DNA from: Anaerovoracaceae bacterium
GTDB taxonomy: Bacteria; Bacillota; Clostridia; Peptostreptococcales; Anaerovoracaceae
Length of the DNA stretch: 64,000 nucleotides
Assembly (NCBI GenBank): GCA_029983755.1
Contig: JASBYX010000001.1
Span: 62,001 to 126,000 of the forward strand
Reading direction: 5' to 3'
The position numbers were made by a program, and so were the translations under genes. Shown here in pieces: positions 10,551 through 18,590 of this stretch (position 1 is the stretch's first letter; every line of letters begins with the position of its first letter). The notes under the pieces were generated by a model. That model saw only the letters and a program-made list of their open reading frames with translations, made no database searches and was not told the DNA's origin.

Positions 10551-11045
10551 TTATTTGTTAAACTTTTCTTCTACAGTTTTGTTCTTTGCCAGAACTTTGT
10601 CTCTATTATTCTTTCTCATCTCAGAAAGCTTTTCGTAAAGGCCTTCATCCTCCACAGCTAAAATCTGAGCTGCAAGAAGTGCTGCGTTTTCTGCCCCATT
10701 GATAGCAACAGTGGCAACAGGGATTCCACCCGGCATCTGTACTGTAGATAGGAGTGAATCAAGTCCGTCCATAGTAGAAGATTTGATTGGCAGTCCTATT
10801 ACAGGCAAACAAGTGGATGCTGCCAAGACTCCTGCCAGATGAGCGGCTTTTCCCGCAGCTCCAATGATAGCGCCGAAACCTCTTTCTCTTGCATTTGCAG
10901 TGAAGTCATGAGCTTCCTCCGGGGTTCTATGAGCCGAGAACACGTGGACTTCAAAAGGAATCCCCAAATTCTCAAGGGTAGTTATGGCCTTTTCCACAAC
11001 AGGAAGATCGCTATCACTTCCCATAATGATTCCAACTTTCTTCAT
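10551..11045 (-). CDS. purE: Class I PurE, N5-carboxyaminoimidazole ribonucleotide mutase
   Basis: Converts N5-CAIR to CAIR. The protein has 164 residues with GSDSDLPV at the N-terminus, FSAHRTPE near residue 42 and [11 protein letters not shown] near 75, all class I features. It is the first gene of the pur operon, with a GGAGG box before the ATG. Class I PurE normally depends on PurK for its substrate, and no purK lies in the visible cluster. PurK may lie elsewhere, or CO2-dependent carboxylation may be used. Confidence 0.95.
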   Translation of the reverse strand: MKKVGIIMGSDSDLPVVEKAITTLENLGIPFEVHVFSAHRTPEEAHDFTANARERGFGAIIGAAGKAAHLAGVLAASTCLPVIGLPIKSSTMDGLDSLLSTVQMPGGIPVATVAINGAENAALLAAQILAVEDEGLYEKLSEMRKNNRDKVLAKNKTVEEKFNK

Positions 11046-11145
11046 TCTTTGCCTCCTTAGTCCTTTCAGCCTGTGACCTATGGGATTTAAATTATCTCAT
11101 CACCAATTTATATCGATCACAAAAAAGGAATATTTGTCTATATAT

Positions 11146-11173
11146 ACTGTATCACAGAGGGAATATAATTCAA
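11146..11173 (-). promoter_or_regulatory. Possible pur operon promoter
   Basis: On the minus strand TTGAAT (11168-11173) and TACAGT (11146-11151) are separated by 16 bases, about 100 bases before purE. Both hexamers match consensus only 4/6, so this is a weak call. The leader that follows shows no recognisable purine riboswitch. Confidence 0.35.
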
Positions 11174-11238
11174 TGGATGTTCAGGATTTTGCTAATATTT
11201 TACAACAAAATAGCTGCCTTCCGTACAAAAATCGCCTC

Positions 11239-11270
11239 TATTCCGAACAATTTATAGTCTTCTCGGAATT
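11239..11270. promoter_or_regulatory. PurBox-like inverted pair upstream of purE
   Basis: The plus strand carries TATTCCGAACAAT (12 of 13 against the PurR PurBox AWWWCCGAACWWT). The minus strand carries AATTCCGAGAAGA (about 9 of 13), facing it. A third partial copy, TTCCGTAC, starts at 11219. An opposed strong-plus-weak pair is typical of Bacillus PurR operators. Here the gap between the central CG motifs is about 14 bases, against the usual 16-17, so binding by a PurR homologue is inferred. Confidence 0.45.
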
Positions 11271-11292
11271 ATCGTTTGTAATATGAGTAAAA

Positions 11293-11721
11293 TCATCTTT
11301 TGGTGTCAAGATATGATTGGAGAATTATAACAGCAGCCTGTTTATCGATTACCTCTTTTCGCTTAGACCTTTTCACATCCGCCTGTATAAGAACGCTTTC
11401 GGCTATAGAAGTTGTGAATCTTTCATCCTGCCATAAAACTTTAACATCGGACAAACCACTGCTCCTTAGCTTGTTTTCCATCTTTTGCCTGAACTCTCTT
11501 ACCTTTTCGGTTTGAATCGTGTCATGACCCATTAGGTTTGTGGGAAGTCCGATGACAAGGGTGTCACATTCATATTCTTTAATATAATTTAGAACCTCTG
11601 TAGTGTCCCTTTTGATTCCGACTCTCTCGATTGTGGTAACTCCTTGAGCAAATATGTTCAAAGGGTCAGTAACTGCAACGCCGATTGTCTTATCTCCCAC
11701 ATCCAAGGCTAGTATTCTCAA
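11293..11721 (-). CDS. ruvX: Pre-16S rRNA nuclease / Holliday-junction resolvase-like protein
   Basis: YqgF/RuvX RNase-H-fold protein thought to finish the 5' end of 16S rRNA. Motifs are LALDVGDKTIGVAVTD at the N-terminus (first acidic residue), WQDERFTTS near residue 95 and DKQAAVIILQSYL at the C-terminus. I chose the TTG at 11721 because a GGAGG box lies eight bases upstream and the result, 142 residues starting MRILALDVGDK, has the normal family length. An ATG at 11742 is in frame but has no box at a proper distance. An upstream terminator separates it from ireB. Confidence 0.93.
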   Translation of the reverse strand: MRILALDVGDKTIGVAVTDPLNIFAQGVTTIERVGIKRDTTEVLNYIKEYECDTLVIGLPTNLMGHDTIQTEKVREFRQKMENKLRSSGLSDVKVLWQDERFTTSIAESVLIQADVKRSKRKEVIDKQAAVIILQSYLDTKR

Positions 11722-11745
11722 TATACATTCCTCCAATTCCATATC

Positions 11746-11774
11746 ATTATAATCTAAATGAAAATATACATTAA
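11746..11774 (-). promoter_or_regulatory. Possible ruvX promoter
   Basis: A perfect TATAAT (11746-11751, minus strand) sits 24 bases before the ruvX TTG. The -35 region (TTAATG at 11769-11774) is poor and overlaps the U-tract of the ireB terminator. It would let ruvX be expressed after that terminator. Confidence 0.4.
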
Positions 11775-11800
11775 AAAACGGCAGGGTTAAACCTGCCGTC
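11772..11800 (-). terminator. Rho-independent terminator after ireB
   Basis: Minus strand: ACGGCAGG and CCTGCCGT arms around a short loop, followed directly by TTTTTT. It lies ten bases after the ireB stop and closes the nifS-to-ireB transcription unit. Confidence 0.88.
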
Positions 11801-11809
11801 ACTGACAAT

Positions 11810-12055
11810 TTATTTCTTCAGATATACCTTCAAAATTTCTTCAACAAGGTCATCTCTGTCTATCTTGCTAATCAAAGAGCGGGCATTGTTATAGCTGGTG
11901 ATATATGAAGGATCTCCTGACAGAATATAGCCTACCATCTGATCTACTCCGTTATATCCCCTTTCTTCTAAGGCTGCATACACAGTGTCCAGGACTTCTT
12001 TGGTTGTCTTCTGCTCAACCTTGCTGGCATCAAACATTATTGTGTTTCTCTCCAT
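11810..12055 (-). CDS. ireB: IreB family regulatory phosphoprotein (DUF965/UPF0297)
   Basis: Small 81-residue protein whose conserved block (YAALEERGYNGVDQMVGYIL, then SGDPSYITSYNNAR) matches the DUF965/UPF0297 family. The Enterococcus member IreB is a Ser/Thr-kinase substrate that lowers cephalosporin resistance. N-terminal Thr residues (TTKEV) could be phosphorylation sites by analogy. The usual clostridial order alaS-ireB-ruvX is kept. The start has an AAGGAGG box. Confidence 0.93.
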   Translation of the reverse strand: MERNTIMFDASKVEQKTTKEVLDTVYAALEERGYNGVDQMVGYILSGDPSYITSYNNARSLISKIDRDDLVEEILKVYLKK

Positions 12056-12082
12056 TTCGATCCTCCTTATCTATATACTGGT

Positions 12083-12111
12083 ATTATACACTTAAATCAA
12101 TTCTTTAGCAA
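12083..12111 (-). promoter_or_regulatory. Internal promoter for ireB
   Basis: TTGCTA (12106-12111), a 17-base spacer and a perfect TATAAT (12083-12088) on the minus strand, with the -35 inside the 3' end of alaS. ireB could thus be made independently of the upstream operon. Confidence 0.5.
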
Positions 12112-14680
12112 GTTCAAATGCGGAATTTAACTTTTCTACAGAGCCTATTCCTCCCTGAGCCATATCAGCCTTTCCACCTCCACGACCATCGCAAGCGGCT
12201 AGGACATCTTTGATTATTTTTCCTGCATTGTACCCTTTATCAAGGAGCTGGTCTGAAACCCTTACTATCATATTGCCCTTGTCTCCGCTAACAGCTGCAA
12301 GAATAGAGATTGAATTAGGCAACTTTTCTCTTATATCATCCGACAGGTTTCTGAGATCTCCAACCTGCATGCCCTCAATGGCAGCAGTTATTAGCTTAAC
12401 TCCATTTTTCTCATAGGCACCATCAAGTAGGGATCCGAGACTATCTCCCATCTGTTGCTTCTTTAACTCATCTAATTCCTTATGCAGTTCTTTGTTTTCA
12501 GAAAGAAGGTTCTGCACTCTTGTAAGAATGGCATTTTTGTTAGTCTTAAGTTTTGTGGACAGATCATCCATGAGGCTTTCCGTCTCGGTCAGACTGGTAA
12601 CAATATTACTTCCTGTGATTGCTTCGATTCTCCTTGTCCCGGAAGAAACTCCTGTCTCTGAGATAATCTTGAATCCACCAATTTGTCCTGTGTTGGACAC
12701 GTGGGTACCTCCGCAAAGCTCCTTGCTGTAATCCCCACAGGTGATCACTCTAACCCTGTCCCCATATTTCTCATCGAAGAGTGCAACTGCTCCGGACGAA
12801 ATAGCTTCGTCCATTGACATAACCTGGGCGGTGACATTCATAAACCTATCAATAGCAATGTTTACAGCTCTTTCAACCTGGAAAATTTCGTCTTCTGACA
12901 TTCCTTTAAAGTGACTGAAATCAAATCTTAAAATCTTGTCATTTACCATGGATCCGGCCTGGTTTACATGACTTCCCAGGACATCTTTAAGAGCCCTGTG
13001 CATCAGATGGGTTGCAGTATGGTTTCTGGCGGTTCTGTTTCTGCGAAGGATATCTATTTCCAGATGAACCTTATCTCCCTCTCTAAGCTCTCCTGAAATG
13101 GGATTAACAATGTGGCAGTAAGCAGAACCGTGCTTAACGGTATCAATTACTTCTCCTTGGAAGTCCTCACCTTTGATGACACCACGATCCCCGGTCTGAC
13201 CGCCACCCTCGGCATAGAACGGTGTTTTGTTCACATAAACTCTGAGTTTTTCGGCTCCGGAAATCACCTTTAGGACTTCTGCCTCTCCCTCAAATTCCGT
13301 ATAGCCAATGAACTCTGTCGGTGGAAGGTCAAGATCATCGCTGTTTGCATCCCATCCTGCTTCCTCGCCAACATGTCTTCCGGCTCGTGCAGTTTCCCTT
13401 TGATTTCTCATCTTGGATTCAAAGCCTTCTTTGTCCACAGTCATACCCTTCTCTTCAAGGATTTCTTCTGTCAATTCGAGAGGGAATCCGTAGGTGTCAT
13501 AAAGTTTGAAGGCATTTTCACCTGACAAAACAGTAGTCTTCGATGTTTGAAGTTCCTCGATGTACCCGTCCAAAATATTTGAGCCCTGATCGATTGTCTG
13601 GGCGAATTTTTCCTCTTCGGCTTTAATGATTTTCTTAATGTAATCAGCTTGTTTTTCCAGTTCAGGGTAAGCCTTTTCCGAAACTTCGATTACCCTTTCA
13701 CAAAGGGTGTGAAGGAATGGTTCCCTCAAGCCAAGGATTCTCCCATGCCTTGCAGCACGCCTTATAATTCTTCTGAGGACATAGCCCCTTCCTTCGTTAC
13801 TTGGGGTTATGGTGTCACCAATCATGAATACCATGGATCTCAAATGGTCGGTGATTATTCTTATGGAAATATCCGATTCATTCTTACCATCAGAATACTG
13901 AACTCCGGATTTTTCCACAACTCCATCAAGAATATATTTGATGGTGTCTATATCAAAGATGGAATCCACACCCTGCATTATACATGCGATTCTTTCAAGA
14001 CCCATACCTGTATCTATGTTCGGATGCTCAAGGTCTGAGTAGCTGCCATCTTCTTCCTTCGAAAATTGTGTGAACACATGGTTCCAAAACTCTACATATC
14101 TGTCGCATTCACATCCGGGTTTGCAGTCAGGATCGCCGCAGCCGAATTCTTCACCTCTGTCGTAATATATTTCTGAACATGGGCCACAGGGTCCAAGTCC
14201 TATCTCCCAAAAGTTATCTTCTTTGCCTAGTCTAACAATTCTTTCCTCAGGCATGCCGATTTTCTTCCAGATTTCAAAGGCCTGATCATCATCCAGGTAG
14301 ATGGTGGCCCATAGCTTTTCCTTCGGAAGCTTAAAGACCTCAGTCATCAGTTCCCATCCCCAGTTTAGGGATTCTTCTTTAAAATAGTCTCCGAAGGAAA
14401 AGCTACCGAGCATTTCAAAGAAAGTTCCGTGTCTTGAGGTTTTTCCAACAATATCCATATCTCCTGTTCTAATACATTTCTGACATGTTGTCATTCTCTT
14501 GGCAGGAGGTGTCTCAGCACCGGAAAAATATCCCTTTAAAGGAGCCATACCTGAGTTTATCAGGAGCAAGCTCTTGTCACTTTTTGGAATTAAAGAAGCA
14601 CTTTTTTCCACGTAGTGCCCCTTGCTTTTGTAAAAATTAATAAAAGTTTCTCTTATTTCGTTTAGTCCAAGTTTTTTCAT
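12092..14680 (-). CDS. alaS: Alanyl-tRNA synthetase
   Basis: Charges tRNA-Ala. The protein has 862 residues with the class II catalytic core at the N-terminus, the editing-domain HTATHLMHRAL zinc motif near residue 560, the CGGTHVSNTGQIG editing motif near 665, and the C-terminal C-Ala (DHHA1) GGRGGGKADMAQGG region. The ATG at 14680 is chosen over an in-frame TTG at 14698 because it gives the usual MKKLGLNEIR start and has an AGG box. It follows the phosphohexomutase gene in the nifS operon; no alanine T-box is present in the 83-base gap. Confidence 0.97.
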   Translation of the reverse strand: MKKLGLNEIRETFINFYKSKGHYVEKSASLIPKSDKSLLLINSGMAPLKGYFSGAETPPAKRMTTCQKCIRTGDMDIVGKTSRHGTFFEMLGSFSFGDYFKEESLNWGWELMTEVFKLPKEKLWATIYLDDDQAFEIWKKIGMPEERIVRLGKEDNFWEIGLGPCGPCSEIYYDRGEEFGCGDPDCKPGCECDRYVEFWNHVFTQFSKEEDGSYSDLEHPNIDTGMGLERIACIMQGVDSIFDIDTIKYILDGVVEKSGVQYSDGKNESDISIRIITDHLRSMVFMIGDTITPSNEGRGYVLRRIIRRAARHGRILGLREPFLHTLCERVIEVSEKAYPELEKQADYIKKIIKAEEEKFAQTIDQGSNILDGYIEELQTSKTTVLSGENAFKLYDTYGFPLELTEEILEEKGMTVDKEGFESKMRNQRETARAGRHVGEEAGWDANSDDLDLPPTEFIGYTEFEGEAEVLKVISGAEKLRVYVNKTPFYAEGGGQTGDRGVIKGEDFQGEVIDTVKHGSAYCHIVNPISGELREGDKVHLEIDILRRNRTARNHTATHLMHRALKDVLGSHVNQAGSMVNDKILRFDFSHFKGMSEDEIFQVERAVNIAIDRFMNVTAQVMSMDEAISSGAVALFDEKYGDRVRVITCGDYSKELCGGTHVSNTGQIGGFKIISETGVSSGTRRIEAITGSNIVTSLTETESLMDDLSTKLKTNKNAILTRVQNLLSENKELHKELDELKKQQMGDSLGSLLDGAYEKNGVKLITAAIEGMQVGDLRNLSDDIREKLPNSISILAAVSGDKGNMIVRVSDQLLDKGYNAGKIIKDVLAACDGRGGGKADMAQGGIGSVEKLNSAFELAKELI

Positions 14681-14698
14681 CAATTTACCTGCCTTCAA

Positions 14699-14735
14699 AT
14701 GATTTGAAATTATGATTTGATAATTATGATTTATG
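14699..14735. repeat. Short tandem repeat, 13-14 base unit, before alaS
   Basis: ATGATTTGAAATT, ATGATTTGATAATT and a partial ATGATTTATG follow each other in the gap between the phosphohexomutase gene and alaS. It is AT-rich and may be slippage product; no function is visible. Confidence 0.5.
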
Positions 14736-14763
14736 TTGTTTTGATTAGCTTGTTTTAGAAAGT

Positions 14764-16428
14764 CTATTTAGGCCTGAACATGTCGATAATGTTTCCAACT
14801 TCTGACTCTAGCTTTCTGGTATCTCTGTTTCCGAAGAAATATGCCTTTAGTTTAGGCTCAGTTCCGGAGGGCCTTATAATAAATATTCCGTGATCTCTTA
14901 GCTTAAATTCGAGGATATCTTCCTTCAAATCGTCCTCTTCCTTAAGATAATCGATTTTTTCAAGGATTTCTATACCACCTAAAAATCCTTTGATGTTATC
15001 CCGGAAATACGTCATTATCCCTTCCATGATATCTCTTCCTTCAGCTCCCTGAAAAACATAATTTTCAGTCTTATCGTGATACTGGCCATGATAATTATAG
15101 ATTTCATCAAGTTTTTCGGGAAGGGAAGTGCCAATTACTTTGTAATATGCAGCCATCTCCGCTATGAGTAAAGCTCCACCTATACCGTCCTTATCCCTTA
15201 TATCCTTATTGAATAGGTAGCCGTTACTTTCCTCAAATGCGAATAGAAATCTATTTATATCTCCGGAAGACTCAATGCCTGACATGACTTTACCCATATA
15301 TTTGAAACCTGTCAAAGTCTTGATGACATTCACACCGTGCTCCCCTGCTATTTTGTCGAAAAGTGCAGTGGAAACAATAGATCTCATGGCGAATTTATCC
15401 TTGACATTTGAAAGGTTGCTGCACAAAAAATCAAAGAGCAGAATTCCAATCTGATTTCCTGTTAGAATTCTCTTAACCCCATCAAAGTACATAGCAACAC
15501 CAACCCTATCGCAATCAGGATCTGTAGCTATTATTATGTCCCCTTCTTCCTGATCCAAAGTATAGAATGCCTCGTTATATGCTGCAATCTTCTCAGGGTT
15601 TGGCACCGGACAAGTGGGGAAATTCCCGTCCGGCATCTCCTGGGATTGTACGGTTATCACATTGGTAAAAGCTCTTCGTTTCAGTGCCTCCAGTACAAAA
15701 TCCCTTCCCGTTCCATTCAGTGGAGTATATACAATTTTGATATTTTTGTCCGAATCTCCTTGAATTTCCCTTAGGGAATCCTGGATCAGTTCAACTGTGG
15801 AATCAAGAAAAGCATCTGAAACTTCCTTGGGAAGATAGTGTGGCTCAAACTCTTCTTTAGGCACATCAAAATAATCCCAAGCGTGAATTTTGGTCATTAT
15901 TACCTTAGCCTCATCTCCCACAATCTGATGTCCCTGAGAATTATAGACCTTGTAGCCATTATAAATCTTAGGATTATGGCTGGCGGTGATCATGATTCCC
16001 ATATCAGCATTCTCTTTCCTAATGGCATAGGAAAGAACCGGGACAGGTGTAGGTTTTCGAAACATCTTGGAATCAATGCCCATCTCCCTTAGAATCTGCG
16101 CCGAAACCCTAGCAAACTCCCTGGAATGATTTCTGGTATCATAAGAAATTATAACTTTAGCTCCCTCAGGATTAATCTCATTGAGATAATCAGCAAGACC
16201 TCTTGTGGCTCTGGTAACCACATATCTATTCATCCTATTTGGTCCTAGACCCATTATCCCTCTTAGGCCGGATGTGCCGAACTCAATTTCTCTATAGAAA
16301 GAATCATAGAGCTCTCTATCATCTGCCATAAGGCTATCCAAATAGAGTTGCTCACTGTGGTCTTCGGAAGTGTTTGCCTTCCATCTGTCGTATTCAGCTA
16401 GAATTTTTTCGATATCTCTAGTTTCCAT
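14764..16428 (-). CDS. Alpha-phosphohexomutase (phosphoglucomutase/phosphomannomutase, PgcA-like)
   Basis: Interconverts hexose 6- and 1-phosphates, feeding UDP-glucose and envelope glycan synthesis. The 554 residues match the PgcA type. Motifs in order are FGTSGLRG near residue 50, the phosphoserine loop TASHNPKIYNGYK near 135, the metal loop DPDCDRVG near 290, the sugar loop FEESNGY near 390 and the phosphate loop RPSGTEPK near 525. The ATG at 16428 is only six bases from a TGGTATAAT extended -10 and has no Shine-Dalgarno box, so leaderless expression is possible. Substrate preference cannot be told from sequence. Confidence 0.92.
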   Translation of the reverse strand: METRDIEKILAEYDRWKANTSEDHSEQLYLDSLMADDRELYDSFYREIEFGTSGLRGIMGLGPNRMNRYVVTRATRGLADYLNEINPEGAKVIISYDTRNHSREFARVSAQILREMGIDSKMFRKPTPVPVLSYAIRKENADMGIMITASHNPKIYNGYKVYNSQGHQIVGDEAKVIMTKIHAWDYFDVPKEEFEPHYLPKEVSDAFLDSTVELIQDSLREIQGDSDKNIKIVYTPLNGTGRDFVLEALKRRAFTNVITVQSQEMPDGNFPTCPVPNPEKIAAYNEAFYTLDQEEGDIIIATDPDCDRVGVAMYFDGVKRILTGNQIGILLFDFLCSNLSNVKDKFAMRSIVSTALFDKIAGEHGVNVIKTLTGFKYMGKVMSGIESSGDINRFLFAFEESNGYLFNKDIRDKDGIGGALLIAEMAAYYKVIGTSLPEKLDEIYNYHGQYHDKTENYVFQGAEGRDIMEGIMTYFRDNIKGFLGGIEILEKIDYLKEEDDLKEDILEFKLRDHGIFIIRPSGTEPKLKAYFFGNRDTRKLESEVGNIIDMFRPK

Positions 16429-16434
16429 GCCCAC

Positions 16435-16443
16435 ATTATACCA
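16435..16443 (-). promoter_or_regulatory. Extended -10 promoter abutting the phosphohexomutase start
   Basis: TGGTATAAT on the minus strand is followed by GTGGGC and then the ATG. No convincing -35 is seen. Transcription would begin at or within a base or two of the start codon. Confidence 0.5.
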
Positions 16444-16450
16444 CAAAACA

Positions 16451-17074
16451 CTATACAGAGGCTAGCAGAACTGTGGCTCCGTTCATTCTATCAAGTCTAA
16501 ACTCTATCTCGTCTCCAACTGCCAGGTTCTTCCATCCGAATGGCACTTGCATTAGTTCCCCATAGAACAGCCCCTTGGAGAAACCTTTACACCTGACCTT
16601 AGCTTTAGATTTGATCGGCAACTGTTTTGTGAAGAAAACTACAGTAAGGATATCCTGATTCAAAGCGTCTCGAAACTCATCTATTTCTTTATTTTCCCGG
16701 GCGTTTATCATCTCCTCGGAAACAAGGTTTGCCATCTCTGTACTTGCAACCATTCTGCTGTATCTCTCGCTATCTGCGACAACAGACCCGTCGAACACAT
16801 ACAGTATGTCATCGATTTTACCCTGAAGAGGCAAAATCCTCTGTTCCTCAAGAAAATCAACATTTTCATCTCCTGTTTCGAAGTAATCTTCAAGTCCGTA
16901 TCCAACATCAAGTATCCTGAGACAGACTTGTCCATCCTTAGACCAGAATATATATGCAAAATATCCATTAATGTTATCGGGATTATTTTCGGCGATTTCC
17001 TCAATGCCCTCTATTGACCTTATGAATACGAGTTTATTCAAATACGATCTGAAATTATCTCCGTAAACTGCCAT
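16451..17074 (-). CDS. Protein of unknown function
   Basis: A 207-residue soluble protein with no signal peptide or membrane segment; I do not recognise a family. The N-terminal half is acidic and includes an NGYFAYIFWSKDG stretch. A central helical region (ENKEIDEFRDAL) leads to a compact C-terminal part that ends in a beta-rich FGWKNLAVGDEIEFRL segment. It has a good AAGGA box, lies three bases after mnmA and 22 bases before the phosphohexomutase start, so it is co-transcribed with the nifS-nifU-mnmA genes. That location says nothing decisive about function. Confidence 0.8.
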   Translation of the reverse strand: MAVYGDNFRSYLNKLVFIRSIEGIEEIAENNPDNINGYFAYIFWSKDGQVCLRILDVGYGLEDYFETGDENVDFLEEQRILPLQGKIDDILYVFDGSVVADSERYSRMVASTEMANLVSEEMINARENKEIDEFRDALNQDILTVVFFTKQLPIKSKAKVRCKGFSKGLFYGELMQVPFGWKNLAVGDEIEFRLDRMNGATVLLASV

Positions 17075-17077
17075 CTT

Positions 17078-18169
17078 TCAATCCTTTCTACTTATGAAGC
17101 CTCCGCCGACAACCTTGTCATCAATGTAAAAGACCACTGATTGACCCGGGCTTGGTGCTCTCTGAGGGTCATCAAATCTTATATGAAGAATATCATCTCT
17201 TCCCTTAAGCTTTCTGACGTGCGCAGGTGCAGGTTTCGCACCATAACGAATTTTAGCCATGCACTTGAAACCATCCTCGTAACCCTCAGGCATACTCTGA
17301 GATGAAGTTTCAGAAAAAATGTTGTCCGTGGAGAAAATGTCTTTCTTCATCAAATCCTCGTTTGAGCCGAGAGTTACTGTATTTCCGACCGGATCGATAT
17401 CAGTAACAAATGCCGGTTTGCCTAAAGCAATTCCAAGACCCTTTCTTTGACCTATTGTGTAGTGATGTATACCCTTATGTCTTCCCAGAATTTTTCCATC
17501 TGAGTCGACAAAATTTCCCGTTTCCATTTCTACGCCATGGTGTTCAATATAATCTGCATACCCTGCATCTGACTCTAGGAAGCAAATTTCCTGACTGTCA
17601 CTTTTTCCCCAGTTTGAAAGATTGTTTTCTTTGGCGAAAGCTCTCACATCTTCTTTCTTTTCGGCTGTACCCAGTGGCAAAATTAACCTGCTCAGAACAT
17701 CTTGTCCCAGTCTGTATAACATGTATGATTGGTCCTTTCCACGGTTTTTCCCTACCTCAACAAAATACTTGTCTTTCAAAGGATCATGATAAACCTGTGC
17801 GTAATGGCCGGTAGCGATGTAATATGCTCCTATCTGATTTGCATGCTCTATTAACAGCTTAAATTTAATGTTAGGATTACACATAACACAAGGGTTTGGC
17901 GTACGTCCCTCGCTGTATGATTCCAAGAAGTCTCTGATGACAATATCATTGAAGGCGCAAGAAGCGTCATAAACTATTAAATCTATGCCCAGTTCATCGG
18001 CAACATCCTCGGCTGCCTGTATTCCTTCTTTGTTGTTCCCCAAAACATCAAAATAAAAGCCTGTAACTTCCAGGCCTTTGTCTCTTAAAAATAAAGCGGC
18101 AGTGGTACTGTCGACCCCGCCGCTCAAACCTAACAAAACTTTATTCTTCGCCAATGTCGTGGTGATCAT
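17078..18169 (-). CDS. mnmA: tRNA-specific 2-thiouridylase
   Basis: Thiolates U34 of Lys, Glu and Gln tRNAs using sulfur delivered from the cysteine desulfurase. The PP-loop GLSGGVDST is near the N-terminus, the two catalytic cysteines lie in NPCVMCNP and SDSQEICFLE, and the C-terminal PAPAHV/APSPGQSVVFY region matches MnmA. The coding region overlaps the 3' end of nifU, where a run of ATG codons makes the start uncertain (18193 to 18154 are all open). Its place directly after nifS and nifU fits sulfur relay from NifS. Confidence 0.94.
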   Translation of the reverse strand: MITTTLAKNKVLLGLSGGVDSTTAALFLRDKGLEVTGFYFDVLGNNKEGIQAAEDVADELGIDLIVYDASCAFNDIVIRDFLESYSEGRTPNPCVMCNPNIKFKLLIEHANQIGAYYIATGHYAQVYHDPLKDKYFVEVGKNRGKDQSYMLYRLGQDVLSRLILPLGTAEKKEDVRAFAKENNLSNWGKSDSQEICFLESDAGYADYIEHHGVEMETGNFVDSDGKILGRHKGIHHYTIGQRKGLGIALGKPAFVTDIDPVGNTVTLGSNEDLMKKDIFSTDNIFSETSSQSMPEGYEDGFKCMAKIRYGAKPAPAHVRKLKGRDDILHIRFDDPQRAPSPGQSVVFYIDDKVVGGGFISRKD

Positions 18170-18590
18170 CATCATCGTCCGCATTAGGGTCAAAACCCTC
18201 TAATCCTTTGTATGTCTTACCATTTTTCTGTGCGTAATCATATATTGCAGATTTTATTGCGTGATCTGCTAAGACAGAACAGTGAATTTTAACAGGAGGA
18301 AGTCCTCCAAGCTCGTCTACTATCTGCTTGTTTGTAATCTCCAAGGCTTCGTCTATGGTCTTTCCAATTATCATAGAAGTTGCCATGCTGGAAGATGCTA
18401 TAGCAGATCCGCAGCCGAAAGTTTTGAACTTAGCATCCTTTATCACATCGTTTTCAACCTTGATCTGTATCTGCATCATGTCACCGCAAACCGGGCTACC
18501 GTAAACTCCTGTGCCATCTGGATTTTCAATTTCTCCCACGTTCTTAGGATTTAAGAAATTATCCATTACTTTATCATTATATAGAGCCAT
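18141..18590 (-). CDS. nifU: Fe-S cluster assembly scaffold NifU/IscU-like
   Basis: Scaffold on which clusters are built from sulfur given by NifS. The 149 residues include the three ligand cysteines in SPVCGDMM, FGCGSAIASS and KIHCSVLAD. The C-terminal tail is strongly acidic with two histidines (NADDDDDHHDIGEE), unusual for the core family and possibly metal-binding. Its ATG overlaps the nifS stop (TAATG), and a GGTGGA box precedes it. It lacks the C-terminal thioredoxin-like Nfu domain of nitrogen-fixation NifU. Confidence 0.93.
   Translation of the reverse strand: MALYNDKVMDNFLNPKNVGEIENPDGTGVYGSPVCGDMMQIQIKVENDVIKDAKFKTFGCGSAIASSSMATSMIIGKTIDEALEITNKQIVDELGGLPPVKIHCSVLADHAIKSAIYDYAQKNGKTYKGLEGFDPNADDDDDHHDIGEE

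Noticed and set aside
11046..11145. Purine or folate riboswitch in the pur leader
   Set aside because: None of the conserved junction loops of the purine riboswitch or the THF riboswitch could be found in the leader of about 100 bases.
14681..14763. T-box before alaS
   Set aside because: The gap is only 83 bases and lacks the AGGGTGGTACCGCG motif; it holds only a short AT-rich tandem repeat.
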